This document shows, one piece after another, positions 6,013 to 9,537 of a stretch of DNA of 9,537 nt (position 1 is its first letter; every line of letters starts with the position of its first letter). The notes beneath the pieces are model-generated. The model was not told the origin of the DNA and did not search any database. It saw only the letters and a program-made list of their open reading frames with translations. Origin of the DNA: an uncultured Allomuricauda sp. (GTDB lineage: Bacteria; Bacteroidota; Bacteroidia; Flavobacteriales; Flavobacteriaceae); the NCBI GenBank assembly GCA_937911965.1, contig CALDPL010000205.1, forward strand, positions 1-9,537. The letters run 5' to 3'. The translations under genes were made by a program, and so were the position numbers.

Positions 6013-6281
6013 TGAGGTGGGGATATTGGCGCTTGGTGCGGTTTTGCCGACTCAGGCCTATATCCTTTGTCCCCAGCGGACAATAAATTTTGATCCGTTT
6101 GCCCCTTTTCCATCGGGCTTGTTACAATCTGGGCAATGGTGGCTTTACCTTGGAACAGGATGGCCATTCCCGGACTATGGAGGGAATGACCCTCAATGGG
6201 AAGCCCTTCGACGAAATGTTCATACCCCATGACAGTTTCAAAGCAGGAGGTACATTTTCCATGGAAACCTCAAATTGAAGG
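6013..6281 (+). pseudogene. Decayed C-terminal fragment of a GH92 alpha-mannosidase
   Basis: Two adjacent frames read as the end of a GH92 glycosidase. Frame one (6016-6090) gives GGDIGAWCGFADSGLYPLSP then ADNKF, matching the family pattern 'GqMSAWyvFsalGlYPlsP...'. Frame two (6090-6278) gives IRLPLFHRACYNLGNGGFTL and then MEGMTLNGKPFDEMFIPHD and FKAGGTFSME, matching 'iGSPLFdkv.inL.nGk.ftl ... sa.LNGkp....fi.H..i..GGtl.f.m'. Restoring one T in the T-run at 6088-6091 joins the frames. The rest of the enzyme (normally about 700 residues) is missing. GH92 enzymes are exported calcium-dependent exo-mannosidases, usually in polysaccharide or glycoprotein degradation loci. The family match is by eye; the evidence for decay (frameshift, missing N-terminus, early stop) is direct. 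Confidence 0.6.
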
Positions 6282-6621
6282 AGGTTCAGTTTTTTGATGG
6301 GTTGGGGACTTTTTAAGTTGGTTCTCCATAACATAGGACTGCGATGTTAGTCCAAAAGAAAAAATCAAGTTGGTTTATTAGGGCCAATCCCCAAATTTTT
6401 GGTTGTCAAGGAGGTTGGTCTTTTGTTTGGCCCCATTTTGTACAATTTCCGAAATATCTGTTTTGGAGGCAACCATTATGAAGACCCAAACTTGGTGCTT
6501 TTTGTTTAAATTTGAAAGACTGAAAACCAGTGGATTCCTGCACCCAAAGGGACTTGGCCCACATACCGATTCGGCCAATGTTGGGGTATACAGGGAAGTA
6601 TTGATGGACAAACATTGAAAC
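6282..6621. other. 340 bases without a supportable gene
   Basis: No frame here shows a recognisable domain or a convincing start. The plus-strand frame ending at 6618 (GFLHPKGLGPHTDSANVGVY near its end) could be the tail of another decayed gene, but I could not identify it. The stretch between the GH92 remnant and the LytTR gene is most simply degraded sequence plus the promoter of the LytTR gene. Confidence 0.5.
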
Positions 6622-7461
6622 ATGGTAACCTCAATCGCAACCCATGGAGCCAAACCAACTTCTTCCGATAGTATTGGAAAAATGTTTTTTGTGCTATCAG
6701 GAATTTTCCTGTTCATTGTGGGTCTGACCATTTTTCAGGATTTCCTGGCATCAAAAAGAAATGGCCATGGGTTCTATTTCGAAGAGTCCCTGCTCTTTAA
6801 AACCGTTTGGTTTCTGTTCATCCCTATCCTAACATTCCTGCACAAAACAATGAAAAAGATGAAATTGGACAATTTTTCCAAGACAGCACTTTTCATTGTA
6901 TCGCCCGTAGTACTCCATCTTTTGATCATGCCCATTGTTGCCCTGGTTTTTTCATTGCTCTTTTTTCAGGGCAGGTATGACCTGTACAAATTCTTTTCCT
7001 TTGCCATGGCCAATGATCTATACATATTGGTCCTTGTCTATTCCGGCTTTGTATTGGGCCACGCCTATTTTTCAGGCCATTCACCAAACAGAGGTGTTGC
7101 CGAACAGAAAGTTGCATTGGATACCATTGTCATCAAAAATGGAAAAGACCATAGGATCGTGCATGTGGAAGACATCATCCTGATCACTTCCGATGCCCCT
7201 TACATTTCAATCCATCTTAAGGACAAAAAGTATCTACATTCCGATACCTTGAAATCCCTTTGTGAACAGTTGGACAACAAAGTCTTTGTCCAGGTCCACA
7301 GATCCACTTTGGTCAACATCACAAAAGTAGGCTTGTTCAGATCTCGACTCAATGGAGACTATGATTTGCAAATGGAAAACGGGGAGTGGGTTAGATTGAG
7401 CAGGACGTACGCAACAAATTTCAAAACCCATTACAATCCAGGTCATCGGGTCGGCCCCTAA
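6622..7461 (+). CDS. Membrane-anchored LytTR-family transcriptional regulator
   Basis: Encodes 279 aa. Four hydrophobic segments are visible at about 21-42, 57-74, 88-115 and 130-150, followed by a linker and a LytTR DNA-binding domain at about 168-266. The signature is FVQVHRSTLVNITKVG at 222-237 and then GDYDLQMENGEWVRLSRTYA at 245-264. This is a one-component regulator in which a membrane sensor is fused directly to the DNA-binding part, common in Bacteroidota, where the signal is generally unknown. ATG 6682 (residue 21) is an alternative start directly at the first membrane helix; ATG 6622 is the longer choice. It is 86 bases upstream of the dioxygenase-YceI pair on the same strand and may control it, which is inference from position. 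Confidence 0.88.
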   Translation: MVTSIATHGAKPTSSDSIGKMFFVLSGIFLFIVGLTIFQDFLASKRNGHGFYFEESLLFKTVWFLFIPILTFLHKTMKKMKLDNFSKTALFIVSPVVLHLLIMPIVALVFSLLFFQGRYDLYKFFSFAMANDLYILVLVYSGFVLGHAYFSGHSPNRGVAEQKVALDTIVIKNGKDHRIVHVEDIILITSDAPYISIHLKDKKYLHSDTLKSLCEQLDNKVFVQVHRSTLVNITKVGLFRSRLNGDYDLQMENGEWVRLSRTYATNFKTHYNPGHRVGP

Positions 7462-7547
7462 ACTCATCGTCCCGGAACATTCAATTTCTCATTGCCTCTC
7501 CACATCCATAATTTTATTGGGTCACTATATTTAGAATACGACAGACC

Positions 7548-8189
7548 ATGGATGATAAAATCGGAACAGTTCTATTAAGGCTTTTTTTGGTTCTTTGGGT
7601 GTGCACTTCCTGCAATGCCCAAACAAAACAAACAACGACCCAAATTGTTGGTGGCGGTTGCGAGGGTTGCGTGGCAATTTATGAATACGGAGATAAAAAA
7701 CTAACTCCAATCGACACGCTCCCCGAATATGAAAACAACGAACCCAAATTGAAAATCTTGGGGACCGTTTTCAAAAAGGATGGCAAAACCCCTGCAGAAA
7801 ATGTCATCATCTACATCTACCACACCAACAGACAAGGCGTTTATGAAACCAAGGGCAACGAAAAAGGTTGGGCAAGAAGACACGGGTTTATCCGGGGCTG
7901 GGTCCAAACCGGAAAAGACGGAAAATACTCTTTCCATACGTTTAGACCCGTGGCATACCCCGACAGGAGTGAACCCGAGCATATCCATATAACGGTGAAG
8001 GAGCCTGGTAAAAATGAATATTACCTCGATAGTTACCAGTTTGACGATGACCCCTTACTCAGCCGAAACGAAAGAAATCAATTGGAGGATCGGGGTGGTT
8101 CCGGAATTGTGAAACCATACGAAGCAAATGGTATGATTACAATCAAACGGAACATTATTTTGGGTCAAAACATTCCAAACTATGAATAA
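7548..8189 (+). CDS. Exported intradiol ring-cleavage dioxygenase-like protein
   Basis: Encodes 213 aa. Residues 5-22 form a signal segment ending CTSCNAQ, which could be a weak lipobox with C22 or a signal peptidase I site. A 'GGGCEGCVAIYE' motif (35-46) follows, typical of exported flavobacterial members. Residues 68-150 carry the intradiol dioxygenase fold: GTVFKKDGKTPAENVIIYIY, GWVQTGKDGKYSFHTFRPVA, and then YPDRSEPEHIHITV. The four expected non-haem Fe(III) ligands are present: Y99 (RQGVY), Y137 (AYP), H145 and H147 (HIH). Such enzymes open catechol-type rings between the hydroxyls; the substrate of exported, short members like this is unknown. The next gene starts inside its last codons, so the two are translationally coupled. 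Confidence 0.85.
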   Translation: MDDKIGTVLLRLFLVLWVCTSCNAQTKQTTTQIVGGGCEGCVAIYEYGDKKLTPIDTLPEYENNEPKLKILGTVFKKDGKTPAENVIIYIYHTNRQGVYETKGNEKGWARRHGFIRGWVQTGKDGKYSFHTFRPVAYPDRSEPEHIHITVKEPGKNEYYLDSYQFDDDPLLSRNERNQLEDRGGSGIVKPYEANGMITIKRNIILGQNIPNYE

Positions 8190-8867
8190 GTTGTTTTGCC
8201 TTATCCTTCCTGTGTTGATGTTGGCTTGTATTGCCAAACATGATTCAAAGGCCCAAAAGGTTACGGTATATCCCAAAGTGGAATACAATGTCCAAAAAGT
8301 AACCGACACCCTCAAAATAAATCTTCAAGATTCAAATATCGATTGGAAGGCCACTGAAATGTGGGGGGCAAAAAGTCGGAGAGGAACCCTGTCGTTTGAG
8401 GATGGCTTTTCTTGTTTACCGACGGGCAAATGGTGGGCGGGGGTTTTAAAGTGGATATGGAGACCATGGATGTAACAGATATGCCCACTCACGAAACTAT
8501 TGCCCGGAAAAACCTGCTCGATCATTTGAAAAGTGATGATTTTTTCAATGTTGCCCATTACCGCTCGGCCACAATGAAATTTGTGAGCGTTCACAAAATC
8601 ACAAAAGACAGTCTTAAAATTTCAGGAAACCTACAGATACGTGAAATGACCAAGAGTATAGAGTTTTTGGTCTATTTTAAAGACAGTATGTTCAGTACTA
8701 AATTCACGTTTAACCGCCTTGATTGGAATATTGCCTATCAGGGCATTGCAGATAAAAAACATCTCGTCAATCTGATACCACCACTTAAAGTTGACTTCCA
8801 AACGGGCAACATGACTTTGGCGTTAAACAGTGCATTTACCAAAATATTATTACAAAAGAACAAGTAA
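8182..8867 (+). pseudogene. YceI-like lipoprotein with a single frameshift
   Basis: The first frame starts at ATG 8182, overlapping the dioxygenase stop by 8 bases, and has a lipoprotein signal (MNKLFCLILPVLMLAC, C16). It then reads a YceI-type start (DWKATEMWGAKSRRGTLSFE) before continuing into nonsense and stopping at 8475. The YceI sequence resumes in the next frame near 8409: LFTDGQMVGGGFKVDMETMD, MPTHETIARKNLLDHLKSDD, NLQIREMTKSIEFLVYF, and so on to 8867. Adding one T to the T-run at 8407-8410 joins both parts into a 228-aa protein, the usual length. YceI proteins are periplasmic or lipid-anchored lipocalin-fold proteins that bind isoprenoid-like ligands. Both halves are otherwise well preserved, so the break is recent, or is a sequencing error or slippage site. 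Confidence 0.82.
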
Positions 8868-8880
8868 CAAAATAAAAAAA

Positions 8881-9045
8881 ATGAACTTTATCGACAAAAA
8901 GGTTTCTATTGAAAAAGCGATTGGGATTTTGGCACAACATGATATCCATGTGGATGAAGACGAGGCGACTGTTATATTGGACCTTCTCTATTTAATGTCA
9001 AAGAACCTCAAGGAACCAAAGAAGATGAAAATATCAGAACCTTAA
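8881..9045 (+). CDS. Small helical hypothetical protein
   Basis: Encodes 54 aa from the ATG at 8881 (MNFIDKKVSIEKAIGILAQH); the frame opens further upstream at 8830 but overlaps the YceI gene there. The pattern 'kkvSIEKAIgILaqhdIhVDEDEAtvILDLLYLMSKN' suggests two or three amphipathic helices and looks like a known kind of short flavobacterial protein of unknown function, often found alone. There is no signal peptide. It starts 13 bases after the YceI stop in an A-rich leader. The function is not known. Confidence 0.72.
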   Translation: MNFIDKKVSIEKAIGILAQHDIHVDEDEATVILDLLYLMSKNLKEPKKMKISEP

Positions 9046-9203
9046 GGGGATATCGAACTGCTCGGAAAATACTGCAAAACAGAGAACTGGGGCAATCTTT
9101 TAAACAATACGATACTAAAGTCCGAAAACTTTGTTCGTGAAAATCGAACCAAATATAACCAGACAATAAACGTTTGATCTATAGACACTTATACGTATAA
9201 AAA
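9046..9203. other. Spacer with a 43-codon open frame lacking a start
   Basis: Directly after the stop of the 54-aa gene the same frame stays open for 43 codons (GDIELLGKYCKTENWGNLLN onward) to a TGA at 9175-9177. It has no ATG and no recognisable domain. It may be former coding sequence behind a premature stop, or chance. The rest of this stretch shows nothing. Confidence 0.35.
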
Positions 9204-9233
9204 AAGGAGAAATCCATTGATTGGTTTCTCCTT
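9197..9233 (-). terminator. Intrinsic terminator for leftward transcription
   Basis: AAGGAGAAA at 9204-9212 pairs with TTTCTCCTT at 9225-9233, with three further pairs (CCA 9214-9216 with TGG 9222-9224). On the minus strand the stem is followed by a run of seven or more Ts (A-run just left of the stem on the plus strand). There is no leftward protein gene to its right, but it lies two bases from the tRNA-like fragment at 9236-9248, for which it would be the natural terminator. Confidence 0.7.
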
Positions 9234-9235
9234 AA

Positions 9236-9248
9236 GTCGGGATGACTG
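9236..9248 (-). other. tRNA-Pro 3'-end fragment, candidate attachment site
   Basis: On the minus strand the 13 bases read CAGTCATCCCGAC, which corresponds to the end of the T-arm, the 3' acceptor strand (CATCCCG), the discriminator A and one more base of flavobacterial tRNA-Pro genes as I recall them. The sequence upstream on that strand is not tRNA-like, so only the 3' end is present. A terminator follows immediately, as after a tRNA gene. This is the pattern left at the far junction of an integrated element that uses a tRNA 3' end as attachment site. Confidence 0.45.
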
Positions 9249-9537
9249 AACCATCCATATGATTATATGTTGTTGTAAATCAGAAACAAGCACTGAAATT
9301 CCAGAACCTGCACACCTTATTGCTCATTTATCATGAAATTGAGAATAAGAACATATCCATTTGCTACTAAAAATACTGAAATCTGTTTAAAAAGAATGAA
9401 TTACCTTGAAAAAAATTTTAATCAATCGAACCAATATTCGAATTTCATATTTTACCAATCTATATCTATTTAGAAGTCCTGTCCTAAAGATCTGGGTATC
9501 TACAAATCAGATTACATAATTCTGATTGATTAAAAAT
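9249..9537. other. AT-rich non-coding stretch at the right edge
   Basis: No frame of useful length or recognisable product is visible. One inverted repeat, AATCAGA (9505-9511) with TCTGATT (9521-9527) around 9 bases, lies near the edge. If the tRNA fragment marks an island junction, this would be the terminal non-coding part of that island. Confidence 0.4.

Noticed and set aside
5970..6230. 86-aa minus-strand frame over the GH92 remnant
   Set aside because: The plus-strand frames carry the GH92 C-terminal pattern; the minus product has no domain features.
6378..6731. 117-aa minus-strand frame and 71-aa plus-strand frame upstream of the LytTR gene
   Set aside because: No recognisable domain. 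The minus frame overlaps the LytTR start. The end of the plus frame (GLGPHTDSANVGVYREVL) faintly recalls the tail of a family III CoA-transferase, but too weakly to call.
7492..7533. Bacteroidota-type promoter upstream of the dioxygenase (TTG ... TATATTTA)
   Set aside because: The TATATTTA at 7526-7533 is close to the -7 box, but no TTG lies at the correct distance, so it was not called.
8055..8315. Minus-strand frame across the dioxygenase-YceI junction
   Set aside because: Opposite two well-supported coupled genes, and the product resembles no known protein.
1..9537. CRISPR array or tandem repeat locus
   Set aside because: Reading the sequence shows no regularly spaced direct repeats; repeats found are the IS ends and short hairpins.

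Overview
The window looks like chromosome from a marine Flavobacteriaceae bacterium (Bacteroidota; Maribacter, Arenibacter or Zobellia-like). The evidence is low to moderate GC, weak purine-poor ribosome sites with A-rich leaders, a short AraC regulator of a flavobacterial type, a LytTR membrane regulator, 'SCNAQ'-type export signals and a GH92 remnant. The genus is inference.

Layout. 1-1335 (minus strand): a 186-aa AraC regulator, a 112-aa cupin and the 5' end of an SPFH/stomatin-like membrane gene. The last two are 43 bases apart and probably form one operon. 1479-2939 (plus strand): a run of very small genes, namely an 81-aa and a 44-aa hypothetical protein, a 22-aa lipoprotein-like peptide, a 38-aa lysine-rich protein, a second cupin paralogous to the first, and a small gene cut off after 16 codons by an insertion sequence. 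2919-4244: a structurally intact IS256-family element (398-aa transposase, 23-bp terminal inverted repeats), clearly richer in GC than its flanks. 4233-5790 (minus strand): an AbiE-type toxin-antitoxin pair whose toxin lost its C-terminus to the element. 5791-6621: AT-rich promoter region, a decayed C-terminal piece of a GH92 alpha-mannosidase, and 340 bases without a gene. 6622-9045 (plus strand): LytTR regulator, exported intradiol-dioxygenase-like protein, a YceI-like lipoprotein broken by one frameshift, and a 54-aa helical protein. 9046-9537: no confident gene, but an intrinsic terminator facing left abuts a 13-base match to the 3' end of a tRNA-Pro, as expected at a genomic-island junction.

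The window reads as an accessory region shaped by insertion, deletion and decay. The two ends of the IS lie in different truncated genes and no target duplication is visible, so the segments on either side were probably not originally adjacent. The IS also has a hairpin plus T-run at each end, placed to stop transcription entering from outside. I did not find a clearly new multi-gene system. The strongest leads are the IS-mediated disruption of AbiE, the paired IS terminators, the tRNA-fragment junction, and the pair of His-poor cupins set among tiny genes.
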